DNA of 64,000 nt from Saprospiraceae bacterium (GTDB lineage: Bacteria > Bacteroidota > Bacteroidia > Chitinophagales > Saprospiraceae): positions 124,001 through 188,000 of the forward strand of contig JADKAE010000003.1 of assembly GCA_016715405.1 (NCBI GenBank). The letters are read 5' to 3'. Shown piece by piece: positions 18,951 to 28,349 of this stretch; the first letter of the stretch is position 1, and each line of letters starts with the position of its first letter. The translations under genes and the position numbers were made by a program. The notes under the pieces are model-generated. The model was not told where the DNA came from. It searched no databases and saw only the letters and a program-made list of their open reading frames with translations.

Positions 18951-19487
18951 ATGATTCTGAGCGATAAAAAGATATTGGACAGCATCGAAAACGGCGAGAT
19001 TCTCATCGAGCCGTTCGACCGCAGTTGCCTGGGTACCAATTCCTACGACGTGCACCTGGGCCGGTGGATGGCGGTCTACAAAGACCCCGTACTCGACGCC
19101 CGCAAGCACAACGAAATTACCCATTTTGAAATTCCCGAAGAGGGTTTTGTACTGCAACCCGGCACGCTCTACCTCGGCGTCACACAGGAATATACCGAAA
19201 CGCACAACTCCGTGCCTTTCCTCGAGGGCAAATCGAGCGTGGGCCGCCTGGGCATCGATATCCACGCTACCGCCGGCAAAGGCGACGTGGGCTTTTGTAA
19301 TACCTGGACGCTCGAAATTTCCTGCACGCAACCGGTCCGTATTTACCACGGCATGCCTATCGGACAGTTGATTTATTTTAAAATAGATGGCGAGATTGAA
19401 AATTATTATAATAGAAAAGCCGGCGCCAAATACAACGAACGAACGATCAAACCCGTAGAAAGTATGATGTGGAAAAACAGCTTTTAG
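18951..19487 (+). CDS. dcd: dCTP deaminase
   Basis: 178 residues, full length. Dcd/dUTPase fold with the signature LEGKSSVGRLGIDIHATAGK near residues 88-107 followed by GDVGFCNTWTLEIS, where the Glu of TLEIS is the catalytic acid; the nucleotide-binding Ser-Arg pair is in SSVGR. Converts dCTP to dUTP for thymidylate synthesis. It starts MILSDKKILDSIENGEI, as in other family members, and is followed 9 bp later by the helicase gene. Confidence 0.96.
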   Translation: MILSDKKILDSIENGEILIEPFDRSCLGTNSYDVHLGRWMAVYKDPVLDARKHNEITHFEIPEEGFVLQPGTLYLGVTQEYTETHNSVPFLEGKSSVGRLGIDIHATAGKGDVGFCNTWTLEISCTQPVRIYHGMPIGQLIYFKIDGEIENYYNRKAGAKYNERTIKPVESMMWKNSF

Positions 19488-19496
19488 ACCCTGGCT

Positions 19497-22154
19497 ATGC
19501 CTATCAAGATCATATCCGCCGGCGCCGGTAGCGGCAAAACATACCGACTTACCAGCGAACTGGTGCAGTTGCTCAAATCGGGCGTGCGCGCCAACGGCAT
19601 TATCGCCACTACTTTTACCCAAAAAGCCGCCGCCGAATTGCAGGAGCGCGTGCGGGTGCGCCTGCTCCAGGACGGCCTCACCCAGCAAGCCGACGAGATC
19701 AATAACGCCCTAATTGGCACGGTGCACGGACTCGGCGTGAAGCTGCTGCGCCGCTTTGCCTACGAAGCCGGCGTGTCGCCCCAGGTAGATATTATTGCCG
19801 ACGAAGACCAGCAGGTGATGTTCAACCAGGCCCTGGCAATGGTGCTGCCCGAAGAAAGGGTGATGGAGATAGAACATCTCGCCGACAAACTGGGGTTTAG
19901 CAAAAAAGGTTATACCGACTGGCGAAAAGCAGTAAAAACTATTACGGATATAGCCCGCGCCAATGACTTTTCAGAAGCGGTGCTGCTCGAAAGTCGCAAC
20001 CGCTCGTACCAATCCTTTTCCGCTTTCCTCGAAAAAGGCGCCGATATGCCGCTCAGCACGATGCACGAACGCCTGGCGGCATTGCTCGCGGAGACTATAG
20101 ATAGCCTGCAAAATGGCGAAGATCATACCGTAAAAACAAAAACGGTCGTGGATACGCTGCGGCAACTGCAGCGCGAATTGCGCCTGCGCGATGAGCTGCA
20201 CTGGCACCAGTGGATGAAAATCGCCAAAATCGACCCCGGCGCAAAAAGCAGAGACGACGTAGCCCTGCTGAAGGAATGGGCCTTTCAACACGAAAAACAC
20301 CCGGCCTTTCACAGCGATATCCAGGCTTTTATCTACCACCTCTTCGACGTGGCTATCGACGCTTTGCGCGAATACGAGCAATACAAAAAGATGCGCGGAC
20401 TTATCGACTATACCGATATGGAGACGCTCGTATACCGCCTGCTCGATCATCCCGATGTGCACGCGGTATTGTCGGAAGAGCTCGATCTGCTTTTGGTGGA
20501 TGAGTTTCAGGATACGAGTCCCCTCCAACTGGCCCTCTTTTTGCGGCTCTCGCGGTTTGCCCGCCACGCCGTGTGGGTAGGCGACCCCAAGCAGTCGATT
20601 TATGGGTTCAGGGGCGCCGAACCCCGGCTCATGCAGGCCATCATCGACCACGCCGGCGGCATCAAACCCGAAGATATCCAGCAGTTTTCCTGGCGCTCCC
20701 GGCAGGATATCGTCTACACTACCAATGCCATTTTCTCAAAGGCTTTCGCCCCCACTCCCGTCGAACAAATTGCGCTGACGCCCAAGCGAACCGGCGAAGG
20801 CGAACCCCTTCAGGCCGGCAACGCCCTGGTGCACTGGCATTTTGAAACCGACGACGACGGAAAACCTCCTGCTCAATCCTGGATCATCGATTGTATAGCC
20901 ACTTCCCTGCTCCAATGGCTCGACAACGGCGCCGCGTGGGTGCTGCCCAAAGGCGAAAAGGAATGGCGGAGCCCGCGTCCCGGCGATGTGGCCATTTTGT
21001 GCCGCAGTAACGCCGGCTGCCAGGCCATGGCCAACGCACTCCACCGCGCAGGGCTCAAAGCAGCGCTGTCGCGCACCGGACTGCTACTCACCGCAGAAGC
21101 CAAACTCACCCTGGCCTGCCTCAAATATTTGCTCAATTACTACGACTCGCTGGCCGTGGCCGAGATCATCCTGCTGGCCCAGGGAACTCCCATCGAAGAC
21201 ATCGTAGAAGACCGCCTGGAGTACCTGGCACAAGTAGAAAACAAATCGGCCAAGGGGCGCTGGGCCGAAAGCAATGCCTTTATCAGCCAGTTGAATCACC
21301 TGCGCAGCCAGGTGGTAGAGTTATCGGCCACCGAAATCCTCAACCTGCTGCTCGAAACCCTCGACCTGCGCCGCATCATCGCCGCCTGGGGCAATGCCGA
21401 ACAACGCCTCGACAATGTGGAAATGCTGCGCCACCTGGCCCACCAATACGAAGAAGCCTGCAACCGCCTCCACTCGGCCTCTACACTCGGCGGAATGCTA
21501 CTGTGGCTCAACGATCTCGAAAATGCCAAACGCGACTACCAGGGCTGGGGCGAAAACCCCGACGCGGTGAATGTGCTCACTTATCACAAAAGCAAAGGCC
21601 TGGAATGGCCCGTGGTGATTTGCAGCGACCTGGGCGATCAACTCCGCGCCGATCTCTGGGGCGCCGAGATTGTGGCCGACACGGCTACTATCGACCTCGA
21701 TAATGTGCTGGAAGGCCGCTGGCTCCGATACTGGGTAAATCCCTACGGCGACGCGAACCTGATCTCCCCCTTTCGGAGCGCCTTGAACAAAGCCTGGAAC
21801 AAGCCCTCAAAACCAGGCAGTCGCTGCAGGAAGAAGCCCGACTGCTATACGTTGGTATTACCCGCGCCCGCGACTACCTTATTTTGCCCAGCGCCTATAA
21901 ACCCACCCGGTGGCTCAACCGCGTATGGCACGACGGCAATGAAGACCTGCCCACCCTCGATCCCCATTCCAGCGAAAGTCCGTGGCATTGGGACGGTTAT
22001 TTTATTGATAGCCAAACTGATACATTTAGATATCCGCGCACTTTCCCCTATGCGACTCCGGAGACCCCACAAATTTATTACCTCGAACCGCGCCACGGCA
22101 GACTACCCCATGCCCCTTTCCAAATCGACCTGCACCGCCGCGATCACGGCGTAA
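19497..22154 (+). CDS. UvrD/AddA-type DNA helicase, N-terminal and central part
   Basis: True coding runs to about 21765. Superfamily 1 motifs in order: Walker A ISAGAGSGKTYRL (residues 6-18), Ia IIATTFTQKAAAELQERV, Ic GTVHGLGVKLLRRF, Walker B LLLVDEFQDTSPLQ (about 330), III WVGDPKQSIYGFRGAEP and V VLTYHKSKGLEWPVVICS. The long insertions and the starting MPIKIISAGAGSGKT place it with RecB/AddA-like proteins rather than UvrD. Past residue 755 the frame becomes Pro/Lys-rich nonsense, and motif VI continues in the -1 frame (next entry). Role: double-strand break repair or end resection, by family. Confidence 0.92.
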   Translation: MPIKIISAGAGSGKTYRLTSELVQLLKSGVRANGIIATTFTQKAAAELQERVRVRLLQDGLTQQADEINNALIGTVHGLGVKLLRRFAYEAGVSPQVDIIADEDQQVMFNQALAMVLPEERVMEIEHLADKLGFSKKGYTDWRKAVKTITDIARANDFSEAVLLESRNRSYQSFSAFLEKGADMPLSTMHERLAALLAETIDSLQNGEDHTVKTKTVVDTLRQLQRELRLRDELHWHQWMKIAKIDPGAKSRDDVALLKEWAFQHEKHPAFHSDIQAFIYHLFDVAIDALREYEQYKKMRGLIDYTDMETLVYRLLDHPDVHAVLSEELDLLLVDEFQDTSPLQLALFLRLSRFARHAVWVGDPKQSIYGFRGAEPRLMQAIIDHAGGIKPEDIQQFSWRSRQDIVYTTNAIFSKAFAPTPVEQIALTPKRTGEGEPLQAGNALVHWHFETDDDGKPPAQSWIIDCIATSLLQWLDNGAAWVLPKGEKEWRSPRPGDVAILCRSNAGCQAMANALHRAGLKAALSRTGLLLTAEAKLTLACLKYLLNYYDSLAVAEIILLAQGTPIEDIVEDRLEYLAQVENKSAKGRWAESNAFISQLNHLRSQVVELSATEILNLLLETLDLRRIIAAWGNAEQRLDNVEMLRHLAHQYEEACNRLHSASTLGGMLLWLNDLENAKRDYQGWGENPDAVNVLTYHKSKGLEWPVVICSDLGDQLRADLWGAEIVADTATIDLDNVLEGRWLRYWVNPYGDANLISPFRSALNKAWNKPSKPGSRCRKKPDCYTLVLPAPATTLFCPAPINPPGGSTAYGTTAMKTCPPSIPIPAKVRGIGTVILLIAKLIHLDIRALSPMRLRRPHKFITSNRATADYPMPLSKSTCTAAITA

Positions 22155-22744
22155 GTTGCCAGGCTTCGCTGCGAGCCACTTTTGCCTACGCCTCGCCCCT
22201 GCCCTGTGGACAAGTAGCGGAGGCCTACCAGGACGCCAAACTCGTGAAAGCTTTTCTGCATGCCGACCACAGCGATTACCCGGCAGAAGAGCGGACGGCC
22301 CTGGCCGAAGGCTTGATCAAAAATATGTCGCCCGATACCCCGCTCGACGAAGCTATACTGCTGAAAACCGGTGAGGAGTGGCGGCAGTGGCTGCAATCCC
22401 GTTTTGCCGCAAGCAGGGTATGGCGCAAATACCCCCTGCGATATTTCCACGGCGCCCAATTATTCGATACCATTGCCGACCTGGTACTCGAGACTGCCGG
22501 AGGGCTCGTACTCATTCAGCACAGCAGCTTTGCCGGCGATGCCAAAGGCCGCGAAAAAAAAGCAATGGAACTGGGTCCCTGGTTAAGTCTGAGCAAGGCC
22601 GCCCTCGAAGCGCATTTTCAAAGGCCTGTTGCGCACACCCTGGTTCACTTCGTGTTGGCCTGCAGCCTCACCGAAGTTGATTGCCGGCTCGACCCACCTA
22701 CCCAGATTGGAGTTGTTTTAAAAAAAAGTAGCTATTTAGATTAA
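21770..22744 (+). CDS. UvrD/AddA-type DNA helicase, C-terminal part
   Basis: In the frame that ends at 22744, reading starts near 21770 with LEQSLEQALKTRQSLQEEAR and motif VI LLYVGITRARDYLILPSAYK, then about 280 residues to KKSSYLD. The first in-frame ATG is 21884. Joined to the upstream frame by one added base the protein would be about 1080 residues. I see no clear nuclease motif (D-x-K) in the tail, so nuclease activity, if any, would come from another subunit. Confidence 0.88.
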   Translation, partial: LSERLEQSLEQALKTRQSLQEEARLLYVGITRARDYLILPSAYKPTRWLNRVWHDGNEDLPTLDPHSSESPWHWDGYFIDSQTDTFRYPRTFPYATPETPQIYYLEPRHGRLPHAPFQIDLHRRDHGVSCQASLRATFAYASPLPCGQVAEAYQDAKLVKAFLHADHSDYPAEERTALAEGLIKNMSPDTPLDEAILLKTGEEWRQWLQSRFAASRVWRKYPLRYFHGAQLFDTIADLVLETAGGLVLIQHSSFAGDAKGREKKAMELGPWLSLSKAALEAHFQRPVAHTLVHFVLACSLTEVDCRLDPPTQIGVVLKKSSYLD

Positions 22745-22769
22745 CCGCTTAACCTGGGAATTGCCGCCC

Positions 22770-22797
22770 AAAACCCCTAGCCCCTAAAGGGGAACCA
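22770..22797. repeat. CCCCTAAAGGGG dispersed repeat
   Basis: CCCCTAGCCCCTAAAGGGGA followed by ACC, in the 130-bp gap between two converging genes. The same core occurs twice, in opposite orientation, at 51263-51350. Short palindromes of this form are common between Bacteroidota genes. Confidence 0.75.
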
Positions 22798-22875
22798 CTT
22801 TCTTATACGGGTTTTTTCCCACTCGTTGGAGTGAGGCGCCCGCCTGTGTTTTCTCCGCAATGGTTAATTTTCCTG

Positions 22876-23874
22876 TTATTGTATACCTGTCGAGTGGAAG
22901 CTCATAGACATGGCCGTGTTTTCGCGCGAAGGCATGCCGTGTATCTCCGTTTCGGGGTGGAAGGCATACCAGGCAAACCAGTACATCGTAGCGGAGGGAA
23001 TTGGTTTGCCGGCTGCATCCGTTACAAAAGCCGTCTGTAGGGCGGCATTAAATTCAATGCGCACGGATTGGCCGTTAAATTCATCGGTGGTGATGCCGCT
23101 TTTGCCATTGGGCAACATGGCAAAAGGGTATGCTTTGAAGCGGCCGCCCACGGCAACCCCCACGATCCTCTCTTTCAAAGGCAGGCGCTTGTCGGTCTGG
23201 CTCACCGGAAACAACAAGCGATTCGACGAAGCCTCGTAGGGAATACAATCGTAGTTGCGCTTGTAACCCGTTTCGGTAGTCAACACCTGAGTATCGGGGT
23301 ATTTCGCCTTCCACTCGCCCCAGCTCACCAAAGCAGTAGGCAGTAGCTCCATTTTGGAGCCTGCGGCCGGGCCCGACACGGCTTCACCCGTGATTTGCGA
23401 CCAGAGCGACTCGGTCTGCTTGTCGTAGTACAACGAGTTGCTGTTGTACACCAATCCCGAGGTACCGAATGCCAATTGTTGCTTATTAATCTGAGATTTG
23501 TACGCCATAGCACTGGCACACAAAGGGTTGAAAGTAACGGCTACCGGCGTATCGCCAATGCGGTCGTTGACTATCTCGTGATACCCGAGAATACGTGCCG
23601 GGTAAGCCCTGGCTACTCCATTCACCACCACGCCGATTACCTCGTCGGCGCCCGTCAGAAAATCGGCTTCTGCAGCCGCAGCAAATTTCGGGTGGCTAAT
23701 CGCCGGAATGCCATCGCGCGGAGGCCCCGCAGGAATCACCTCGTACACCGGAATCGTCAATGCCGACATCCGAAAATCATTGTAATAAGACGACTCCACG
23801 TATTGCGCCATCATCGGGCTAGAGGCAAGTACTATCATCGTCATCAACAGGAAAAAGCGGTTAATAGTGTTCAT
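22876..23874 (-). CDS. DUF3179 domain protein, exported
   Basis: About 332 residues from the ATG at 23874 (MNTINRFFLLMTMIVLASSP); the frame is open a further 14 codons. A signal peptide precedes a single DUF3179 domain with IPAISHPKFAAAAEADFLTG, NGVARAYPARILGYHEIVND, VAVTFNPLCASAMAY and TALVSWGEWKAKYPDTQVL. DUF3179 proteins are widespread periplasmic proteins with no known activity. Convergent with the helicase gene and followed upstream by a heptamer array. Confidence 0.9.
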   Translation of the reverse strand: MNTINRFFLLMTMIVLASSPMMAQYVESSYYNDFRMSALTIPVYEVIPAGPPRDGIPAISHPKFAAAAEADFLTGADEVIGVVVNGVARAYPARILGYHEIVNDRIGDTPVAVTFNPLCASAMAYKSQINKQQLAFGTSGLVYNSNSLYYDKQTESLWSQITGEAVSGPAAGSKMELLPTALVSWGEWKAKYPDTQVLTTETGYKRNYDCIPYEASSNRLLFPVSQTDKRLPLKERIVGVAVGGRFKAYPFAMLPNGKSGITTDEFNGQSVRIEFNAALQTAFVTDAAGKPIPSATMYWFAWYAFHPETEIHGMPSRENTAMSMSFHSTGIQ

Positions 23875-23959
23875 AGTTAAATTAAATTTAATGTTTAAAT
23901 TACTGATGTAGTTCAAAAAAACACTTCATTTAACTACTAAACCAAAACCGTGCCAAAAA

Positions 23960-24036
23960 TTCTCTGTTCTCTGTTCTCTGTTCTCTGTTCTCTGTTCTCT
24001 GTTCTCTGTTCTCTGTTCTCTGTTCTCTGTTCTCTG
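23960..24036. repeat. 7-bp tandem array (TTCTCTG) x 11
   Basis: Eleven exact copies of TTCTCTG between the DUF3179 and EI24-like genes. A second block of units, GAACGGATAAC and CCGACAA words, fills 24052-24102. Between them the two include short reverse-complement words (TTCTCTG against CAGAGAA at about 24071). Confidence 0.95.
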
Positions 24037-24104
24037 TTTAAGTATAACTAGCAAAGATAAGGAACGGATAACAGAGAACGGATAACCGACAACCGACAAC
24101 CCCC

Positions 24105-24923
24105 TCACACCACCTCCTCCAAATACAACGCCGTCTTCTTACCCAGCAAATGCAGGTCAGAAATACGGTGCATAACCAAAACGGCAGTAACCGCGGTGAG
24201 CAGCGGCGCTATGAGCGTACCCAATAACGGCACATACATAAGCAACTTAAGCAGTACGCACAGGCCGAGCGCTACGCCTATATAGTGAGAGGCATATTTG
24301 ACGCTTTCTTTAATAGTGAGTTTGTATTGCTCGTGGTAATTGTCGAGCACGGCAAAACCCATATAATAGCAATGGATGCCGAACACCAATACGGGTTCAA
24401 TATAATTAGCCCTCGAGAAAATATCGAAATAGATACCTATGACAGCCACAAAAATAGTCTCCGAAATCAGCGACAAGTCGTTCCCTTTGATCAGTCTCAT
24501 CTGTGCGTCGATAAAATCTTTGAGCACGGCGGGGCGGCTTTCACCCGTGATCACTTCTATGGTGCGGCGCGAAAAATGATACACGATAACCTCCAGCAAA
24601 ATCAACACGATGTATTTGGTGCTATTGGATTGCAACAAGCTGAGCGCTTCGCCGGCCACCTGTCCCATGGCCATACCCATCTGGTTCACAGAAGCAAAGG
24701 GCTGCTCCCAATTTACGCGACTGATCCAGCCAAAGATTTTGGAGTACATCTGTAGACCCATGAAAATAGCTACCCCCACTAAAAACTTGGACACCCAGCC
24801 ATACTGGTCGATGCCGATCCACAACTTATGTTTTACAATAAACCGATAGGATTCGGGATAAGTACGCAACGTGGTGATGAGCTGACGCGGGTATTTGAGC
24901 AAGACGTGATCCTTGAACAACAT
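24105..24923 (-). CDS. EI24/CysZ-like multi-pass membrane protein
   Basis: 272 residues with about five to six membrane helices (near 45-62, 100-118, 152-172, 178-200, 222-255). The layout and the central CYYMGFAVLDNYHEQYKLTI with the following ESVKYASHYIGVALGLCVLL match the EI24 domain family, which includes CysZ sulfate transporters, but this is a weak family and the substrate is unknown. Starts MLFKDHVLLKYPRQLITTLR. Divergent from the mscS gene, which starts about 180 bp away. Confidence 0.7.
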   Translation of the reverse strand: MLFKDHVLLKYPRQLITTLRTYPESYRFIVKHKLWIGIDQYGWVSKFLVGVAIFMGLQMYSKIFGWISRVNWEQPFASVNQMGMAMGQVAGEALSLLQSNSTKYIVLILLEVIVYHFSRRTIEVITGESRPAVLKDFIDAQMRLIKGNDLSLISETIFVAVIGIYFDIFSRANYIEPVLVFGIHCYYMGFAVLDNYHEQYKLTIKESVKYASHYIGVALGLCVLLKLLMYVPLLGTLIAPLLTAVTAVLVMHRISDLHLLGKKTALYLEEVV

Positions 24924-25104
24924 GGGTTTGATGTTTTAACGCTTAAAAATAAAACAGCTCACTGGTAAATCAAAAAATGTTTGCTTACCGGCGGGTTTCT
25001 GACGGCGAAAGTGTGGTTTTAGCGTATTTTTGGCCGTCTTTGCGATAAGACGCCATCCCCGAACACGGCGTTACAATTTTTACAAGTTCTTATTCACAAA
25101 AATT

Positions 25105-25926
25105 ATGGAAGCGCAACTAAGCTTTTACTGGCAAAAAATCAGCACCATGACCCTCGAATACCTCCCCAAGCTGGCATTGGCGGCGGTGGTATTGTGGATA
25201 GGGCTTCGTATCATCCGCCAGTTTAGCGCCTGGACCACCGCCGTGCTCGAACGACACCAAGTAACCCCCGATATCAGGCCGTTTTTCGGGTCAATTATCG
25301 GCGTTTCGCTAAAAATACTCCTGTTTTTCAGCGTAGCGGGTATCGTGGGTATTGAAACCACTTCTTTTGTGGCCGTGCTGGCCGCTGCCGGTTTTGCCGT
25401 GGGTATCGCGCTACAGGGTAGCCTGGGCAATTTTGCCGCAGGCATCATCATCCTCATCTTCCGGCCCTATAAAGTCGGCGACCTGATCGAAGTACAGGGA
25501 AACATGGGTTATGTCGTTGAAATCCAGATATTTAACACCGTCATCACCACCCTCGACAACCGCACGATCATCATCCCCAATACGACTACCGCCAACGGCG
25601 TGGTGACCAACCTCTCCACCCGAAAACACCTGCGCATCGATCTGAAGGTCAATATCCCTTATAGCGAAGATTTCAACCGCATAGAAGAGCTGCTACTCGA
25701 TGCACTGCGCCAAACGCCCAAAGTGCTGGACCAACCCGCGCCTTTTGTTGGCATTGAAAAAATGGACAGCCACTACCTTGTCGTCACCGCCCGGCCCCAT
25801 GCCAAAACCGAAGATTACTGGGATGTCTATTTCGCCGCTTACCGCCATATCAAACGCGCCCTGCACGACAACGGCGTGCAGGTAGCCTATCCCGAAGACA
25901 TAACCCTGGGCGACATCGGTAAATAA
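25105..25926 (+). CDS. MscS-family mechanosensitive channel
   Basis: 273 residues from the ATG at 25105 (MEAQLSFYWQKISTMTLEYL). Three membrane helices, then the pore helix TM3 with AAAGFAVGIALQGSLGNFAA near residues 95-114, the gating glycine/alanine pattern typical of MscS, and the cytoplasmic beta domain (FRPYKVGDLIEVQGNMGYVV, DNRTIIIPN). Small-channel length. It releases solutes on hypo-osmotic shock. Confidence 0.95.
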   Translation: MEAQLSFYWQKISTMTLEYLPKLALAAVVLWIGLRIIRQFSAWTTAVLERHQVTPDIRPFFGSIIGVSLKILLFFSVAGIVGIETTSFVAVLAAAGFAVGIALQGSLGNFAAGIIILIFRPYKVGDLIEVQGNMGYVVEIQIFNTVITTLDNRTIIIPNTTTANGVVTNLSTRKHLRIDLKVNIPYSEDFNRIEELLLDALRQTPKVLDQPAPFVGIEKMDSHYLVVTARPHAKTEDYWDVYFAAYRHIKRALHDNGVQVAYPEDITLGDIGK

Positions 25927-26069
25927 GTTTTTTTTAGCTTGTTTTTTGCCCTCAAACAGCGTATGGACAAGGCCAAACGTTGTATTGGTATGCCGAAGCC
26001 GAATATTAAAGTTTGGGCAATGATAGGAAATTGGGCGGTATCCTCTTATTTTTGACGAAAGTACGCCTG

Positions 26070-26645
26070 ATGGACATCGCAATACAACTGCGCGGCGACG
26101 AGAGGGACTTCATCAATGCCTGCATGGCGCAGGAACGATGGGCACAGCAACTGTTGTACGAAGAATTCTACAGCAGCATGATGGGTGTTTGTCTGCGTTA
26201 TGCCAACAATCAGGACGATGCGCTCGATATTTTGCACGAAGGTTTTATAAAAGTCTTTAAACATATCGCAAAATACGAGCCCGGAACTTCTCTCTCCGCC
26301 TGGATACGTCGCATCATGGTCAATACGGCCATCGACTACTACCGGCGAAGTATCAGGCGAAGAACCGAAGACCTCGAACAAGCCTATGACCTCAGCGTAG
26401 ATGAAGCCGACGCCATCAGCCAGTTCGGCGAACAGGAAATACTCGATGCCATCCAATTGCTTTCACCCGCCTACCGGGCGGTTTTTAACCTTTACATTAT
26501 TGAAGGATATTCCCACAAGGAAATCGCCGACGTGCTGGAGTTTTCCGAAAGTACATCCCGATCTAACCTGGTGAAAGCGCGAATTAAATTAAAAGCCATT
26601 CTCACATCGAGACTTTACGGGTACGACCATGAGGAAGAAGAATAG
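26070..26645 (+). CDS. ECF RNA polymerase sigma factor
   Basis: 191 residues from the ATG at 26070. Region 2 is seen in LRYANNQDDALDILHEGFIK and ISAWIRRIMVNTAIDYYRR-like sequence (LSAWIRRIMVNTAIDYYRR); region 4 in LSPAYRAVFNLYIIEGYSHK and EIADVLEFSESTSRSNLVKA. It reads 17 bp into the next gene, so the two are translationally coupled. The partner starts with a cytoplasmic domain and probably controls this sigma factor. Confidence 0.94.
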   Translation: MDIAIQLRGDERDFINACMAQERWAQQLLYEEFYSSMMGVCLRYANNQDDALDILHEGFIKVFKHIAKYEPGTSLSAWIRRIMVNTAIDYYRRSIRRRTEDLEQAYDLSVDEADAISQFGEQEILDAIQLLSPAYRAVFNLYIIEGYSHKEIADVLEFSESTSRSNLVKARIKLKAILTSRLYGYDHEEEE

Positions 26646-28152
26646 GGCATTTGACGATCATATTCGTAATAAAATGAAGGACATGCGCCCTGCGTATGAT
26701 CCAACGTCCTGGCATGTGCTAAATAGCAAACTGGATCGCACTGCCGCCGGCGGGCAACAGCCGGCCGATGACGCCCGTTTTGACGAGCTGGTGGCCGCTA
26801 AGCTGAAACGCATCAAACCCGCCTATCCGCGGGCCACCTGGGACAAGCTGGTCGCCCAACTCGACAGACAGGATCGCATCATGCGTTTTGTACAACGCAC
26901 GAAAACCATTGAACTGGCTGTAGCCTGTTTTCTGCTGCTGTTATTGGGACAATCGCCCACAGGAATACCCACCGCCGTACCGCCACACCAACGCACTATA
27001 CCCACAACGCCGGCGCCCAGAGCACAAGCTGCATTGGATAGCCCTCCAAACCCGTTTGCCAAGCCCGTCACTGAAGAAACTGCCGGTATCCAACCGACGA
27101 TATTAGCCGATCAGGGCATTTTGCACCTCCAATCGCCTGCGTTGCCGGATAACTCCGAGCCTTCCGCCGACGCGGTTGTCGCATCGGCTGAGCTTCTCCC
27201 TGTGAATGCTACTCTAGTGGATGCGCTGCCGGCAACGAACCTCGCATCGCCGAGTTCTCAAGCCCTGGCGCCATCGCTGAGGGCCGAGATGTACAAGCCC
27301 ATGCCCATTAACGCTTATGAATTTGCGCCAGCTGAGCCCATCGCAGGTATCGAAGCCATCGGAATAGGCAAGTACAACTATCCGGATATTACGCCCGGCG
27401 ATTTGCCCAATATCAAACCCCTTGATAAAAAGCGATTCATTAGAGTAGGCATGCTGGGCTCTTCCGATATTAACCGCATCATTACGCCGCCTACTACTAT
27501 TACCCAGGAAACGGAGAAAGTGAGCTTCGACCGTTATGCACCCGGCTATGGCGGGGGTATTACGCTGGGTTTCGAAACGCAGCGATGGGAAGTAGAAACA
27601 GGGCTCATTTATGCGGCCAAACGCTATACGCCACTACAAATTTTGTATGTAGAGGGAAGTGTAAAAAGCGGCTTTTTTGGCGCCAGCCTCGAAAACTTTG
27701 AGCTCAACACGATCAATGTGCCGCTCCATTTTCGCTATAATTATTTCGTGCGCGACAAATGGCGGCTGTATGCCTTAACCGGCGCCTCCTGGCATGTGGT
27801 CACTCAAGCCAATTATTATATCAATTTCCGCCCCGACGCGCTATTGCTTCAGGCGCCCGCTCCGCACGACAGCAATCCGGGCCGCTCAACGGGCCTGGAA
27901 GAGAAAAATCTGGTTAGAGGCTGGCTGGAAGGCGGTAGCTTTATGCAAAACAGCTACTTTAGTGTCAACGGCGGCCTGGGCATCGAGCGATATATGTCAA
28001 CCCGCTGGAGCATTTTTGCCCAGCCTACCTATCAACATTCCCTGCTGTATTTCGGAAGCGGTTTGGGTCCGTACAAAGACCGCATGCACACCTTGTCTGT
28101 ACTGATAGGCCTGAAGGTCAGACTTTGCGACTTTGCGACTTTACGACTTTAG
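26629..28152 (+). CDS. Membrane protein with N-terminal helical repeats and C-terminal beta-barrel, sigma-factor partner
   Basis: 507 residues. Residues 8-40 and 47-78 are two copies of a short motif, F-D-x5-K-(M/L)-K-x3-P-x-Y-x4-W-x2-L. A single membrane helix follows (ELAVACFLLLLLG, about 96-108), a Pro/Ala-rich linker of about 150 residues, then from about 275 beta-strand pairs of an outer-membrane barrel (GMLGSSDINRI, YGGGITLGFETQRWEVETGL, TINVPLHFRYNYFVRDKWRL, NGGLGIERYMSTRWSIFAQP). Position suggests an anti-sigma factor. The last 10 residues (RLCDFATLRL) are encoded by the octamer array, so the original end, which would be near VLIGLKVR, has been overrun. Confidence 0.85.
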   Translation: MRKKNRAFDDHIRNKMKDMRPAYDPTSWHVLNSKLDRTAAGGQQPADDARFDELVAAKLKRIKPAYPRATWDKLVAQLDRQDRIMRFVQRTKTIELAVACFLLLLLGQSPTGIPTAVPPHQRTIPTTPAPRAQAALDSPPNPFAKPVTEETAGIQPTILADQGILHLQSPALPDNSEPSADAVVASAELLPVNATLVDALPATNLASPSSQALAPSLRAEMYKPMPINAYEFAPAEPIAGIEAIGIGKYNYPDITPGDLPNIKPLDKKRFIRVGMLGSSDINRIITPPTTITQETEKVSFDRYAPGYGGGITLGFETQRWEVETGLIYAAKRYTPLQILYVEGSVKSGFFGASLENFELNTINVPLHFRYNYFVRDKWRLYALTGASWHVVTQANYYINFRPDALLLQAPAPHDSNPGRSTGLEEKNLVRGWLEGGSFMQNSYFSVNGGLGIERYMSTRWSIFAQPTYQHSLLYFGSGLGPYKDRMHTLSVLIGLKVRLCDFATLRL

Positions 28153-28345
28153 GACTTTACGACTTTAAGACTTTACGATCAGGGAAACTTCGCGTACCTC
28201 TATTTGTCCAATTTCACGTACAGTCGTACAGTCGTACAGTCGTACAGTCGTACAGTCGTACAGTCGTACAGTCGTACAGTCGTACAGTCGTACAGTCGTA
28301 CAGTCGTACAGTCGTACAGTCGTACAGTCGTACAGTCGTACAGTC
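28107..28345. repeat. 8-bp tandem arrays (GACTTTAC and CAGTCGTA)
   Basis: 28119-28180 holds about eight degenerate units of GACTTTrC; 28221-28340 holds fifteen exact copies of CAGTCGTA, plus CAGTC. The unit CAGTCGTA read in reverse is TACGACTG, related to the first block (GACTTTAC), so the two halves are partly complementary. The array spans the gap between two converging genes and overlaps the end of the upstream one. Confidence 0.95.
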
Positions 28346-28349
28346 CTCT

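Noticed and set aside
23960..28345. Possible CRISPR arrays at 23960-24036 and 28221-28345
   Set aside because: Repeats are 7-8 bp with no spacers and no cas genes are present.
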